From positions 1-41,976 of the forward strand of contig CAJTLR010000030.1 in NCBI GenBank assembly GCA_910577185.1: a stretch of 41,976 nt of DNA. The letters run 5' to 3'. Made by a program: the position numbers and the translations under genes. A model generated the notes under the pieces. That model saw nothing but the letters and a program-made list of their open reading frames with translations, made no database searches and was not told the DNA's origin. Source of the DNA: an uncultured Acetatifactor sp. Lineage in GTDB: Bacteria > Bacillota > Clostridia > Lachnospirales > Lachnospiraceae. Of this stretch, positions 1-8,449 are shown in pieces; the stretch's first letter is position 1; each line of letters opens with the position of its first letter.

Positions 1-70
1 TATTCATAAATCTTATGTCAGTTTTTTGAGTTTACACAAAATTTGAAACGGTCTCCTGGTTTTCGCCGTT

Positions 71-919
71 TCATTCTCCTATAAATACAACCTGATTTTT
101 TCCTGGTTGTTCCTTGTTTTTATCGCTTGTTTTTATCGCTTGTTTTTTTATAAATTGCCATCTGAGCACCGTATCCGGGTTCTCTCTGTAATCCAAAAAA
201 TAGTCCGGAAAATATCTCACAATGTCATACTCATTTCCAAACATAAGCATTCCGGCCGCCGTAGGATGAATTCTTTTATCGTCTTTCGAAAAACCCGCTG
301 CTCCAATCACTCTGAGATATTCCTTGTCATCCAGTCTCTCAAAAGGGTGTCCCGGCTTAAAGGATTTGTGGCTGTTGCGATAACCGCGGATGGAATCCTG
401 ATTCAGATCCTCAATATCAGCCTCCTCAATCACTTCCATATCCATAGTTTCCTCTGCCTGATCTCTCAGCATTGTTTTTACCTGCAATCTGGTACAGTGA
501 TAGTCTCCCTCCCAATTTCTGCGGAAAGTTCCTCCAAACAGATCATCATTGATATATACTGGCTTTTGCTCCCGTTTTGCACTCGGCACCCAGATTACCA
601 TAATCACGTCATCTGCACCGGCCACTGAGAAAGTTTCTACATCATCGTCTTTCAAAAGGTTGATGCTCACCTTTTTACGATTGTTAATGGTGTCCCAGAA
701 ATCCTTCTTCAATTTTGCTGCATTTTTCAATCCAGTTGTATGCCAATTGCCTGATTTATCCTCTTTTACCCCAAGAATGATGACTCTGCCATAACAGTTG
801 GCAAAAGCAGAATAGGTATCCCACAAGCTATTAGGAAGTCTGCCTTCTGCTTTTTTTACTTCCCTGCGGTTATCTTCTTTATAGGAATCAAATTTTTTCA
901 ATTCAAACAATTCTTCCAT
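71..919 (-). pseudogene. Shortened AlbA_2/Schlafen-type ATP-binding protein
   Basis: The 282-residue product begins with an AlbA_2 (Schlafen-type) domain at about residues 10-130, including the REVKKAEGRLPNSLWDTYSAFAN segment in part (REVKKAEG, then YSAFANCYGR) and GGTFRRNWEGDYHC. It continues with the RIHPTAAGMLMFG and PDYFLDYRENPD stretches typical of the larger RecG-like/ATP-binding family. In that family the protein normally runs on for another 150-300 residues. Here it ends about 30 residues later in a lysine-rich tail, so the C-terminal part is missing. The start is supported by AAAGGAG seven bases before the ATG. Such proteins are often accessory or phage-defence associated, but no function can be assigned. 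It may be a truncated relic or a naturally short variant. Confidence 0.6.
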
Positions 920-999
920 ATTTGCTCCTTTAAAAACTATTTAAATTGATATTTACTCTGTAAAAAGATTTTTACTCTCTCTGGCACTCCTCCATAGGA

Positions 1000-1435
1000 T
1001 GCTATGCAAAATCCGTTTCTAAAAGTTCACACAATTCAATCCCACGTCCGCTTAACTTATACTTCAGCAACTTACTAATACGGCCTTCATCTTTTCAAGG
1101 TCATCTTTGCATTGATACCTGCAGAAAAAATGATTCTGAACAGAGAGAGAAGATAACAGCTTCAGCGTCCTATTATTCTTGGAAAGTAACTCTATCTCGT
1201 CAAAAAGATCCTTTTCTCTTTAACTTCCTTCTTATCCACATCAAAATCAGACTGCGTAAAGCCACCAATTTCTAAAGCAATCACTGATTCCCCAGTCTGG
1301 AATCGTATTCCCCGAAAGAGACAAACCCTTCAGTTTTCCTGCTATAGAAAAATCCTCTCTGCTTTTCAGCATATCCATATTATAATCGAAAAAAAATAAA
1401 AGCACAATAAAAAGCAGGCTAACAAATGATTTCAT
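1000..1435 (-). pseudogene. Frameshifted gene remnant downstream of spoVAC
   Basis: No intact gene fills 920-1489. On the minus strand a start with a hydrophobic N-terminus (MKSFVSLLFIVLLFFF, at 1435) reads to NTIPDWG. A +1 shift then continues protein-like sequence (ESVIALEIGGFTQSDFDVDK), another frame gives DLFDEIELLSKNNRTLKLL, and a further frame gives DEGRISKLLKYKLSGRGIEL near 1010-1100. Successive open pieces in different frames suggest a decayed membrane or secreted protein and/or regulator gene. I do not recognise the family. It sits exactly where spoVAD would be expected after spoVAC. Confidence 0.35.
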
Positions 1436-1489
1436 TCGCTACCCTGCCCATAATACAATCTCTGCTTCTATACCCTTTTGTGACTTCCC

Positions 1490-1963
1490 TCAAAATACCC
1501 CAAAACACTTTCCAGCCCAGTAAATCATCCCCAGCAGCCAGCTGGAAAATATGCCATACAAAATCACCGGCCCTGCAATGGTGAATATCTTACACCCGAT
1601 ACCGAAGACCTGTCCTTCCGCCTTATACTCGATAGCCGGAGCCGCCACAGAATTGGCAAATCCCGTAATGGGTACCAGCGCACCTGCACCGCCCCATTTT
1701 ACGATCTTCGGATAAATGCCGAATCCGGTGAGGATAACCGACAAAAGAACCAGTATCAGCGAACACCAGCTGCCGGATGTCTGTTTATCCAGCCCCAGGG
1801 AACCTGCATAATTCAGAATAAACTGTCCGATACAGCAGATAATGCCTCCCACAACAAAGGCCTTCAGCATCTGGAGCCAAAGATTATGGGTTGGTGTCAC
1901 TTCCTTGACATACTTTTCATATTCCTTTTGCTTTTGTTTCTGTTCCATACTTGTCTCTTCCAT
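1490..1963 (-). CDS. spoVAC: Stage V sporulation protein AC
   Basis: SpoVAC is an inner spore membrane protein of the SpoVA channel that moves dipicolinic acid into the forespore and releases it at germination. The product (about 157 residues) has the family N-terminus KEYEKYVKEVTPTHN, then several membrane segments (about residues 32-55, 66-85 and 120-150) and the conserved GFANSVAAPAIEYKAEGQ stretch between them. The start at 1963 is chosen because AAGAGGCG lies seven bases before it; ATGs at 1948 and 1996 are alternatives. The preceding repeat-encoded frame stops one base before this ATG (TAA-A-ATG), suggesting translational coupling. Unlike the usual arrangement, spoVAD and spoVAE do not follow. 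Confidence 0.93.
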   Translation of the reverse strand: MEETSMEQKQKQKEYEKYVKEVTPTHNLWLQMLKAFVVGGIICCIGQFILNYAGSLGLDKQTSGSWCSLILVLLSVILTGFGIYPKIVKWGGAGALVPITGFANSVAAPAIEYKAEGQVFGIGCKIFTIAGPVILYGIFSSWLLGMIYWAGKCFGVF

Positions 1964-1964
1964 T

Positions 1965-2186
1965 TTACGCCTCTTTTCCGTGCCTGTTCCGCACATACTC
2001 CTTTCCGTCCTGATCTTTTCTACTCCTATCCCTCACATACTCTTTTCCGTCCCGGTCTTCTCCGTGCTTGTTCCTCACATACGCCTTTCCCCTATTCCCC
2101 ACATACTCCTTTCCATCCTGGTCTTTTCTACTCCTATCCCTCACATACGCTTTTCCATTCCGACCTTCTCCGTTCCTGTTCCCCAC
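1965..2186 (-). CDS. Small charged repeat protein (possible)
   Basis: A frame of about 73 residues made of 14-residue repeats of the type GKEYVRDRSRKDQD and GKAYVRNKHGEDRD lies between spoVAA and spoVAC. It stops one base before the spoVAC ATG. The first usable start is a GTG at 2186; a stop lies about 13 codons upstream of it, and no clear ribosome-binding site is seen. The composition is almost entirely Lys, Arg, Asp, Glu, Gly and Asn. It may be a real small peptide, a translational-coupling device, or an expanded minisatellite that happens to be open. All units, including the shortened one, are multiples of three, which favours past coding selection. Confidence 0.35.
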   Translation of the reverse strand: MGNRNGEGRNGKAYVRDRSRKDQDGKEYVGNRGKAYVRNKHGEDRDGKEYVRDRSRKDQDGKEYVRNRHGKEA

Positions 2187-2225
2187 ATACGCTTTTCCGT
2201 CCCGGTCCCTGTCTTCTGCCTCTTA
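1992..2225. repeat. 42-bp tandem repeat array, six units
   Basis: Six tandem units each begin CACATAC(T/G)C: 1992-2033, 2034-2075, 2076-2099 (shortened to 24 bp), 2100-2141, 2142-2183 and 2184-2225. The full units are exactly 42 bp, that is 14 codons. The short unit has lost 18 bp, so the frame is kept. Units alternate in their second half (CTACTCCTATCCCT against CCGTGCTTGTTCCT), suggesting duplication of a two-unit block. The array occupies the spoVAA-spoVAC gap. Confidence 0.9.
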
Positions 2226-2339
2226 CGTATGTTACATACACACCACACACTTTCCCCTGCCGCGCTTCACATATTTCACATGCTTTTTTCCCGGTGTGTG
2301 CATGAAAACGATATATCCGTGGCATCATCCCTTTACCAC

Positions 2340-2966
2340 CTATACTTCATCCTCCCTGCCCTCCCTTGCCGCCGTGGCAATCAGCGCTTTGTCCACATCT
2401 TCCTCATAGTTGCGCATGGCCACTTCTATGGGCGTGGGATCCTTGGTAAGCCGCCGGCCTCCCACATGATTGAAAAAGACAATAATTCCGGCCGCAAGTC
2501 CCAAAGAATACGAGACTTCCAGGGCATTAAGCCCCTGGGGTTCCCGGTTCATCACCATTTTATACATTTCCGTAAATACATCATTGATTCCCACATCATT
2601 GTGGTAGGCCATTATGGTAAAAGCCGTGCCGAAAAAGCTTACCAGGCACACCATGGCACATTTCAGCCACTGCTGCCAGCCTTTATGCCTGTCCACATTC
2701 ACCTGTTCTACCAGCACATCCGGTTCCCCCACAATCTCCACGCTGATATTCGGACAAGCCTCTTCCATCAGTTCCACCATCTTCAGACTGCTGATCACAC
2801 ATCTCTTTGCATCTTCCACGCCAAAATGGTGCACCTTCAAAGCCTTCAGCTTTGCCGCCACTGTCTTGTCCGCGCACCGCAGGGCGCCCACATCCGACAA
2901 AAAGACATCCTCCGACTGCACTTCCACATTTCTGTCACATTTCAGATAAACCGTCACGTTTGCCAT
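2340..2966 (-). CDS. spoVAA: Stage V sporulation protein AA
   Basis: The product of about 208 residues matches SpoVAA. A soluble N-terminal domain (residues 1-110, starting MANVTVYLKCDRNVEV) is followed by two membrane segments around the family signatures YHNDVGINDVFTEMYK and YSLGLAAGIIVFFNHVGGRR, and by the PTPIEVAMRNYEEDVD tail. SpoVAA belongs to the spore inner-membrane SpoVA complex for dipicolinate transport. The ATG at 2966 is preferred because GGAAAGGG sits just upstream; a GTG at 2981 is also in frame. It lies downstream of spoVAB, the reverse of the Bacillus subtilis AA-AB order. Confidence 0.92.
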   Translation of the reverse strand: MANVTVYLKCDRNVEVQSEDVFLSDVGALRCADKTVAAKLKALKVHHFGVEDAKRCVISSLKMVELMEEACPNISVEIVGEPDVLVEQVNVDRHKGWQQWLKCAMVCLVSFFGTAFTIMAYHNDVGINDVFTEMYKMVMNREPQGLNALEVSYSLGLAAGIIVFFNHVGGRRLTKDPTPIEVAMRNYEEDVDKALIATAAREGREDEV

Positions 2967-3063
2967 ATAAACCCTTTCCACAATCTCATCTTCCCGCCCT
3001 CATATCCTTCCCGGACCGGCAGAATCCGCAAACAGAATTGTCACGAAATACACATGTCTCCCT

Positions 3064-3543
3064 TCACACTGTCCGGTGCAGTTCGGTCCAGAAATAAAGA
3101 AGGGATCCCGCCAGCTTCCCCGCCGCCATTCCGGTGATCGCCAGGCCCAGCCCGTGCCGGAAGGAAATCCGGCGTGTGAGTATGGGAATGCTGTCCAGCA
3201 TTTCCGCTATGGCCAGCGCAAGGCATCCCACAAACATTCCGGCAAAAAAACCAAACAATACCTGCCAGACACATCCGATTCCCTCCAGTACATTTCCATA
3301 TTCGGGCAGATGCTGCTGCCACCAGGCGCCAAACCGGCAGTACCTGGAAAAAATACTCAGCACACATCCGGTCAGGGTGCCGAAAATAACCATTTCCTCG
3401 TATATCAGTACATATTTTGACGTATGTGTCCTGCCTGCAAAACGTGGTATCAGTCCCCCCGCCGCCAGCACGGTAAACACCCCTGCCGCCGCCAGCAGTC
3501 CGTAACTTCCCCCTATGAGAATCAGAAAAAAAATCCGTATCAT
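3064..3543 (-). CDS. spoVAB: Stage V sporulation protein AB
   Basis: This 159-residue, strongly hydrophobic protein aligns by eye with SpoVAB: an N-terminal membrane segment, GLIPRFAGRTHTSKYVLIYE, a central segment ending in GFFAGMFVGCLALAIAEML, then the conserved PILTRRISFR and GKLAGSLLYF. It is part of the SpoVA operon, probably expressed in the forespore. The start codon lies inside the right-hand arm, in mRNA sense, of an inverted repeat (3532-3589), with the purine-rich AAAGGCGG ribosome-binding region in its loop. Translation may therefore be structure-dependent. Confidence 0.9.
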   Translation of the reverse strand: MIRIFFLILIGGSYGLLAAAGVFTVLAAGGLIPRFAGRTHTSKYVLIYEEMVIFGTLTGCVLSIFSRYCRFGAWWQQHLPEYGNVLEGIGCVWQVLFGFFAGMFVGCLALAIAEMLDSIPILTRRISFRHGLGLAITGMAAGKLAGSLLYFWTELHRTV

Positions 3544-3589
3544 ATCATCAGCCGCCTTTGCGAATTTACTGATTATTATGATACGGATT
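3532..3589 (-). promoter_or_regulatory. Inverted repeat covering the spoVAB start codon
   Basis: The arms AATCCGTATCATA (3532-3544) and TATGATACGGATT (3577-3589) are perfect 13-bp complements around a 32-base loop. In the minus-strand mRNA the downstream arm contains the spoVAB ATG (3543-3541). The spoIIM stop is just outside the upstream arm. There is no U-run, so it is not an obvious terminator. It could mask the start codon or serve as a processing site. Confidence 0.6.
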
Positions 3590-3604
3590 CTAAAAAATTA
3601 TACT

Positions 3605-4204
3605 TCAGAATATTTTCAAAAAGCCCAGCAGCAAATAGGGATTCACATATCCCTCCAGCAGACATCCCAGCGCCGCCGCAATCAGGATCACTGCCAGACG
3701 CCCGGCCTTTTTCACCACAAAGCCCTTGTCCCCGGCCCCGAACTCTCCTCTCACATAGATACACCGAAACAGCTCCTCGCACCAGGCCAGCAGTGCCAGC
3801 GCCATGGGAATATACAGCAGACATTGCGGAAATATGCTGATAAACGCCAGCATGATTCCCTTGACACCATAGCGGATGGTCAGGGAAGCCAGAACCATCC
3901 CCGCGGACATGCCATACCAGAATACCGTGCCCATACACACCACCAGACCCAGGTATGTGGAAGACAGAACTGCCAGTACCAGCAGCCTTACCATTCTTTT
4001 TCTGAAAATATAGCCGAAAAACGCGCTGCCGTCCACAGTCATGTATTTCATCTGATACAATGTATTTTCGTCAAACAGCCCCTTTTCTCCCAGCAGTATC
4101 CCTTTTCCCAGATTCAGCAAAAAAAAGCCGGCCAAAAGTCCCACACAGAAAAAAGCCAAGTATGTCTTTTGACCGGATTTTATTTTTTTCCATAAAAGCT
4201 GCAT
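3605..4204 (-). CDS. spoIIM: Stage II sporulation protein M
   Basis: SpoIIM is a polytopic membrane protein that, with SpoIID and SpoIIP, drives peptidoglycan remodelling and engulfment of the forespore. The 199-residue product has about five membrane segments (near residues 17-35, 70-90, 95-115, 120-145 and 165-190). It also has the family features GTVFWYGMSAGMVLAS and, at the C-terminus, LLEGYVNPYLL. Length matches the family (about 200-215). It lies upstream of spoVAB in the same direction, separated by a hairpin. The minus-strand run from the NUDIX gene to spoVAC is probably one operon or two overlapping ones. Confidence 0.92.
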   Translation of the reverse strand: MQLLWKKIKSGQKTYLAFFCVGLLAGFFLLNLGKGILLGEKGLFDENTLYQMKYMTVDGSAFFGYIFRKRMVRLLVLAVLSSTYLGLVVCMGTVFWYGMSAGMVLASLTIRYGVKGIMLAFISIFPQCLLYIPMALALLAWCEELFRCIYVRGEFGAGDKGFVVKKAGRLAVILIAAALGCLLEGYVNPYLLLGFLKIF

Positions 4205-4282
4205 CCCCTGCGCCGCCCTTCCAAATTTAGTGACACTCCATTGTATGCGGTCAGGCTTTCTTCTATGCCGGCTTTTACATTG

Positions 4283-4828
4283 TTATTTCTCTGCCGCCCC
4301 ATACTTTGCGGCATATGTCAGAATCCCGCATATGGTTTTGGAATCCTGAATTTTGCAGTCAAATATCATCTGTTTCAGCTCTTCCAGGGACCAGGCCTCC
4401 ACACTGATGACCTCATCCTCATCAGGATGCTGTCTCCCGGGCTTTAAATCCCTGGCCAGATAGATATCAATTTTTTCATTACAGAAGGCCACGGTGGTAT
4501 AGATGGAATTCAGCAGCTCCACATGACTGCAGGTATATCCCGTTTCCTCCTCCAGCTCCCGCATGGCCGCCGCGTACGTGGGTTCCCCCCGTCCGTTCAG
4601 CCCTCCTGCGGGCAGTTCCAGTGTCTCTCTCTCCAGGGCATTGCGGTACTGCCTCACCATAAGCAGTTTTCCATCCTCCCGCACCGCCACAACCGCCGCG
4701 GCGCCCTTATTATCAATCAGATCCCATTTTGCCACATTTCCGTTGGGAATCAGCATGGTATCCTGATAATAGTCAAATAGGACACCCCTGGCAACCAGGT
4801 CTCTTTTTAATCTTCTGAATTCTTCCAT
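4283..4828 (-). CDS. NUDIX hydrolase, ADP-ribose pyrophosphatase type
   Basis: The 181-residue protein carries a full Nudix box at about residues 75-98 (G-LNGRG-E-PTYAAAM-RELEEETGY), the Mg2+-binding signature. The general layout is that of ADP-ribose pyrophosphatases (NudF/YqkG type), which cut ADP-ribose to AMP and ribose 5-phosphate. VRQYRNALERETLELPAGG before the box is typical of that subgroup. It is followed by spoIIM in the same direction, a common neighbour in Firmicutes. Substrate is inferred from family resemblance only. Confidence 0.85.
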   Translation of the reverse strand: MEEFRRLKRDLVARGVLFDYYQDTMLIPNGNVAKWDLIDNKGAAAVVAVREDGKLLMVRQYRNALERETLELPAGGLNGRGEPTYAAAMRELEEETGYTCSHVELLNSIYTTVAFCNEKIDIYLARDLKPGRQHPDEDEVISVEAWSLEELKQMIFDCKIQDSKTICGILTYAAKYGAAEK

Positions 4829-4855
4829 ACCAAACCTGCCGTTTCACCATTCCGC

Positions 4856-6166
4856 CTACACCGCAATCTTGTACGCTTTTCCCTCCAGCAGCTTCTCCAC
4901 ACTCACAAGCTTGACGCACAGCACAAAGATGTCTGCCGCCAGGGCCAGTTCCTCCGGTGTGGGGAATGTAGGAGCGATCCGGATGTTGCTGTCCTTCGGA
5001 TCCTGCCCGTAAGGATATGTGGCGCCTGCGCCGGTGAGGGTCACACCCGCCTCCTTACACTTTGCCACGATTGCCTTTGCACAACCCTCCATGGCCTCAA
5101 AAGAGATAAAATAGCCGCCGTTGGGATTGGTCCAGGAACCGATTCCCGTGCCCCCAAGCTCTCTCTCCAGTACATCCAGCACTGCCTGGAACTTGGGACG
5201 CATCAGGGAGGCATGCTTTCTCATATGGGCCTTTATGCCCTCAAAATCCTTGAAATAACGCACATGGCGAAGCTGGTTGATCTTGTCGTATCCGATTGTC
5301 TGGATGGTCAGCGTCTTCTTGATGCACTCCAGATTCCCTTTGGAGGAAGCAATTGCCGCCACGCCTGCGCCGGAAAAGCTGATCTTGGAAGTGGAGGCAA
5401 ACTCATATACCATGTCCGGGCTGCCCGCCTTCTCACATTCACTTAAAATCTCCAGCACCTTATCCTGTCTGTCTTCCTCGTCATAGAGATGATGCACCGC
5501 ATAGGCATTGTCCCAGAAGATGCGGAAATCCTTTGCCGCGGGCTTCAGGTTCGCAAACCTTCTCACAGTCTCATCGGAATAGGTATAGCCCTGGGGATTG
5601 GAATACTTGGGCACACACCAGATCCCTTTGACGCTCTCGTCCTCCGACACAAGCTTTTCCACCATGTCCATGTCGGGACCCTGGGGCGTCATGGGCACAA
5701 GAATCATCTCAATGCCGAAATGCTGCGTGATGGCAAAATGTCTGTCGTAACCGGGCACCGGACACAAAAATTTCACCTTCTCCAGTCTGCACCAGGGCGT
5801 ACATCCCATAACCCCGTGGGTCATGGCGCTGGAAACGGCATCATACATAATATTCAGGCTGGCGTTGCCGTATACAATCACATTTTCCGCACTGACACCC
5901 ATGATGTCTGCCATCATATGCTTTGCCTCAATCAGGCCGTCCAGAACGCCGTAATTGCGGACATCCACGCCCTCCTTACTTTTCATGTCGGTTCCGGAGT
6001 TCAGGACATCAAAGATATCCATCCCCATGTCCAGCTGGGCCACGGAAGGTTTGCCCCTGGACATATCCAGTTTCAGTCCCTTTCCCTTCGCATCTTCAAA
6101 TTCTTTCTTCAGCCCTGCCTTACATGACAACAGTTCCTCTTTGTTCATTTCCTGATATGCTTTCAT
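4856..6166 (-). CDS. PLP-dependent aminotransferase, MocR-like class I/II fold
   Basis: The protein of about 436 residues resembles the type Ic aspartate aminotransferase family (Aminotran_MocR, PF12897). It has the N-terminal LKLDMSRGKPS motif, a PLP-site NASLNIMYDAV region, YSNPQGYTYS, DNAYAVHHLYD (the Asn/Asp that positions PLP) and the Schiff-base lysine in FASTSKISFSGAGVA. Members transfer amino groups between aspartate or related amino acids and 2-oxoglutarate. The start at 6166 has GGAGG five bases upstream. It is a single gene with a long upstream region holding two palindromes, and is followed by the NUDIX gene. Confidence 0.85.
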   Translation of the reverse strand: MKAYQEMNKEELLSCKAGLKKEFEDAKGKGLKLDMSRGKPSVAQLDMGMDIFDVLNSGTDMKSKEGVDVRNYGVLDGLIEAKHMMADIMGVSAENVIVYGNASLNIMYDAVSSAMTHGVMGCTPWCRLEKVKFLCPVPGYDRHFAITQHFGIEMILVPMTPQGPDMDMVEKLVSEDESVKGIWCVPKYSNPQGYTYSDETVRRFANLKPAAKDFRIFWDNAYAVHHLYDEEDRQDKVLEILSECEKAGSPDMVYEFASTSKISFSGAGVAAIASSKGNLECIKKTLTIQTIGYDKINQLRHVRYFKDFEGIKAHMRKHASLMRPKFQAVLDVLERELGGTGIGSWTNPNGGYFISFEAMEGCAKAIVAKCKEAGVTLTGAGATYPYGQDPKDSNIRIAPTFPTPEELALAADIFVLCVKLVSVEKLLEGKAYKIAV

Positions 6167-6373
6167 TTTTCCTCCATCCCGTGCGCCGCCTTCTGCCCGC
6201 ACTACTGCTTTATCATGACACGGCCCCGGCACTCCCGGCTGCCGTTTCAGCCTTCCCGGAAGGCTTCACACCTTTCATACGCCATAAACATCTGCATTCC
6301 ACAGAAACCGTACACGCAAGTCCCCCGGACCCGAAAAGGTCTTTATCCCCTATGGAACTGCATTGCTCCCTGG

Positions 6374-6405
6374 TTGTATTATCGTATACAATCATGCACT
6401 TGCAT
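6374..6405. promoter_or_regulatory. Paired palindromes upstream of the aminotransferase
   Basis: In the 452-base gap 6167-6618, TTGTAT-N6-ATACAA (6374-6391) is followed at once by ATGCA-CT-TGCAT (6394-6405). Both are two-fold symmetric and lie in an AT-rich stretch about 210 bases before the aminotransferase start. They could be operators for an unidentified regulator. The rest of the gap shows only the rny-side hairpin. Confidence 0.3.
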
Positions 6406-6553
6406 TATCATACTATATTATCTTCTTCTGCACAAGAGGAAATATTACAAATTTGGCCAAAAAGTTTTTCCACATTTGGTAAAAATGCATAGACTGGACA
6501 ATAAATTGCCTGCTGCGGGCCGCTTCAGCCACATCCCTGTTTTCGGGCAATAT

Positions 6554-6603
6554 GAAAGGGCTGTCACTCCTCTGATATCCTCGTCGGTGCGACAGCCCCT
6601 TTC
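6554..6603 (-). terminator. Hairpin downstream of rny
   Basis: GAAAGGGCTGTC (6554-6565) pairs with GACAGCCCCTTTC (6591-6603) around a 25-base loop, a short distance after the rny stop at 6619. The downstream side has only a short T-rich tract, so termination may be partial. Confidence 0.5.
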
Positions 6604-6618
6604 TTTCATTCTGTTTTA

Positions 6619-8166
6619 CTATTTTGCGTAATCAATTACGCGGCTTTCACGGATCACATTTACCTTAATCTGTCCGGGGTATTCCAGTTCCGCTTCAATC
6701 TGCTTGGAAATATCCCTTGCCAGCAAGACCATATCTGCATCCGAAATCTGTTCCGGTACTACCATTACACGGACTTCCCGTCCTGCCTGAATAGCAAAAG
6801 ACTTATCTACTCCTTTGAAATTGTTTGTTATTTCCTCTAATTTTGTCAGTCTGCTGGTGTAAGTCTCCAGCGTTTCCCTTCTGGCACCGGGTCTTGCGGC
6901 AGATATGGTATCCGCTGCCTGAACAATGCATGCAATCAGGGAAGAAGGCTCCACATCACCGTGATGGGACTCCACCGCATTGATCACCGTGGCATTCTCC
7001 TTATACCTTCTGCAAAGTTCCACTCCCAGCTGAATGTGAGACCCTTCCATCTCATGGTCCACGGACTTTCCAATGTCATGGAGCAGTCCGGCGCGCTTTG
7101 CAATCCGCACATCCAGTCCCAGTTCCGCGGCAAGCAGGCCCGACAGCTGTGCTACCTCCACGGAATGCTTCAGCGCATTCTGGCCGTAGCTGGTCCTGAA
7201 TTTCATCTTGCCCAGCAATCTGACAAGTTCGGGATGAATACCATGGACACCTACCTCCAGGGTAGCGGCTTCTCCCTCTTCCTTTATCATGACTTCCACT
7301 TCTTTTTGCGCCTTCTCCACCATCTCCTCGATCCTGGCCGGATGAATACGTCCATCCACGATGAGTTTTTCCAGCGCAATCCTCGCCACCTCCCGGCGAA
7401 TGGGGTCAAATCCGGACAGAATGACAGCCTCCGGCGTATCGTCTATAATCAGATCCACACCGGTCAGCGTCTCCAGGGTACGGATATTACGTCCCTCCCG
7501 CCCGATAATTCTTCCCTTCATCTCGTCGTTGGGAAGCTGCACCACGGAAATCGTGGTCTCCGAGACATGGTCCGCCGCACATCTCTGTATGGCTGACACC
7601 ACATAATCTCTCGCTTTCTTGTCTGCTTCTTCTTTGGCGCGACTCTCCATTTCCTTGATAATCACGGCCGTTTCATGCTTTACTTCGTCTTCAACAATTT
7701 TCAACAAGTAGTCTTTTGCCTGTTCAGAGGTTAATCCGGAAATTCGTTCCAGTTCCTGCAGGCGCTGTTCATTTAATTTGGAAACCTCGACTTTGACCTT
7801 GTTCAGGGCTTCTTCCTTGGCTGCCAAATTTGTCTCGCGCCTTTCGAGTGCTTCGGTTTTCTTATCGATGTTCTCTTCCTTCTGCTGAATCCTGCGTTCA
7901 GAGCGCTGTACCTCCGCCCTGCGTTCCTTGATCTCTTTGTCCAGTTCATTCTTGGTGCGAATGGACTCTTCCTTTACTTCCAGGAGCGATTCACGTTTCT
8001 TGGATTCTGCGTCCTTCAGAGCTTCGTCGATAATTTCCCTTGCCTTGTCCTGTGCGTTTCCGATAGTCGTTTCCGTAGTCTTTTTCTGGTAGCTGGAAAC
8101 AATATATGCAGTCACAACTGCGGTCACTGCCACAGATATCATCACAGCAATTACAATCTCAAGCAT
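6619..8166 (-). CDS. rny: Ribonuclease Y
   Basis: RNase Y is the membrane-anchored endoribonuclease that starts bulk mRNA decay in Firmicutes. The 515-residue product has a single N-terminal membrane anchor (residues 3-25) and a long charged coiled coil (about 30-190). Its KH domain contains the GRIIGREGRNIRTLE loop, and its HD domain carries the metal-binding HDIGK and the upstream H of ALKHSVEVA. Length and order match the family exactly. AGGAGG lies about 12 bases before the ATG. It is the last gene after recA-recX, separated from recX by 283 AT-rich bases likely to hold its promoter. Confidence 0.97.
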   Translation of the reverse strand: MLEIVIAVMISVAVTAVVTAYIVSSYQKKTTETTIGNAQDKAREIIDEALKDAESKKRESLLEVKEESIRTKNELDKEIKERRAEVQRSERRIQQKEENIDKKTEALERRETNLAAKEEALNKVKVEVSKLNEQRLQELERISGLTSEQAKDYLLKIVEDEVKHETAVIIKEMESRAKEEADKKARDYVVSAIQRCAADHVSETTISVVQLPNDEMKGRIIGREGRNIRTLETLTGVDLIIDDTPEAVILSGFDPIRREVARIALEKLIVDGRIHPARIEEMVEKAQKEVEVMIKEEGEAATLEVGVHGIHPELVRLLGKMKFRTSYGQNALKHSVEVAQLSGLLAAELGLDVRIAKRAGLLHDIGKSVDHEMEGSHIQLGVELCRRYKENATVINAVESHHGDVEPSSLIACIVQAADTISAARPGARRETLETYTSRLTKLEEITNNFKGVDKSFAIQAGREVRVMVVPEQISDADMVLLARDISKQIEAELEYPGQIKVNVIRESRVIDYAK

Positions 8167-8449
8167 CTACAGGGGCACCTCCTATTCCGTTTTCATTGTA
8201 CATTTTACCGTATGAGCGTTGCCGCCATACAGCTTATATAGAATGTATGTACTCAAAAACATTCTAACAAGCAATTCACAACAGTCTCATTCTAAACTCA
8301 AATTGCCTCTCTGTCAAGTAGGAGTGTCCATATTCTGCAAAAAATCTTCTAAAATAAAGTATGGTTTATTGTGATATTTGTACAAAATATTAGATTTTAG
8401 CCAAATTGTGGTTTTTTCTTCCCGAAAATCCCATTTCCGTACCAAAGTT

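Noticed and set aside
1992..2225. CRISPR array
   Set aside because: Units are contiguous 42-bp repeats without unique spacers and stay in coding frame.
1842..3137. Long plus-strand open frame opposite the spoVA genes
   Set aside because: It is antisense to three clear sporulation genes, biased in Pro, His and Phe as expected for a shadow frame of GC-rich DNA, and has no ribosome-binding site.
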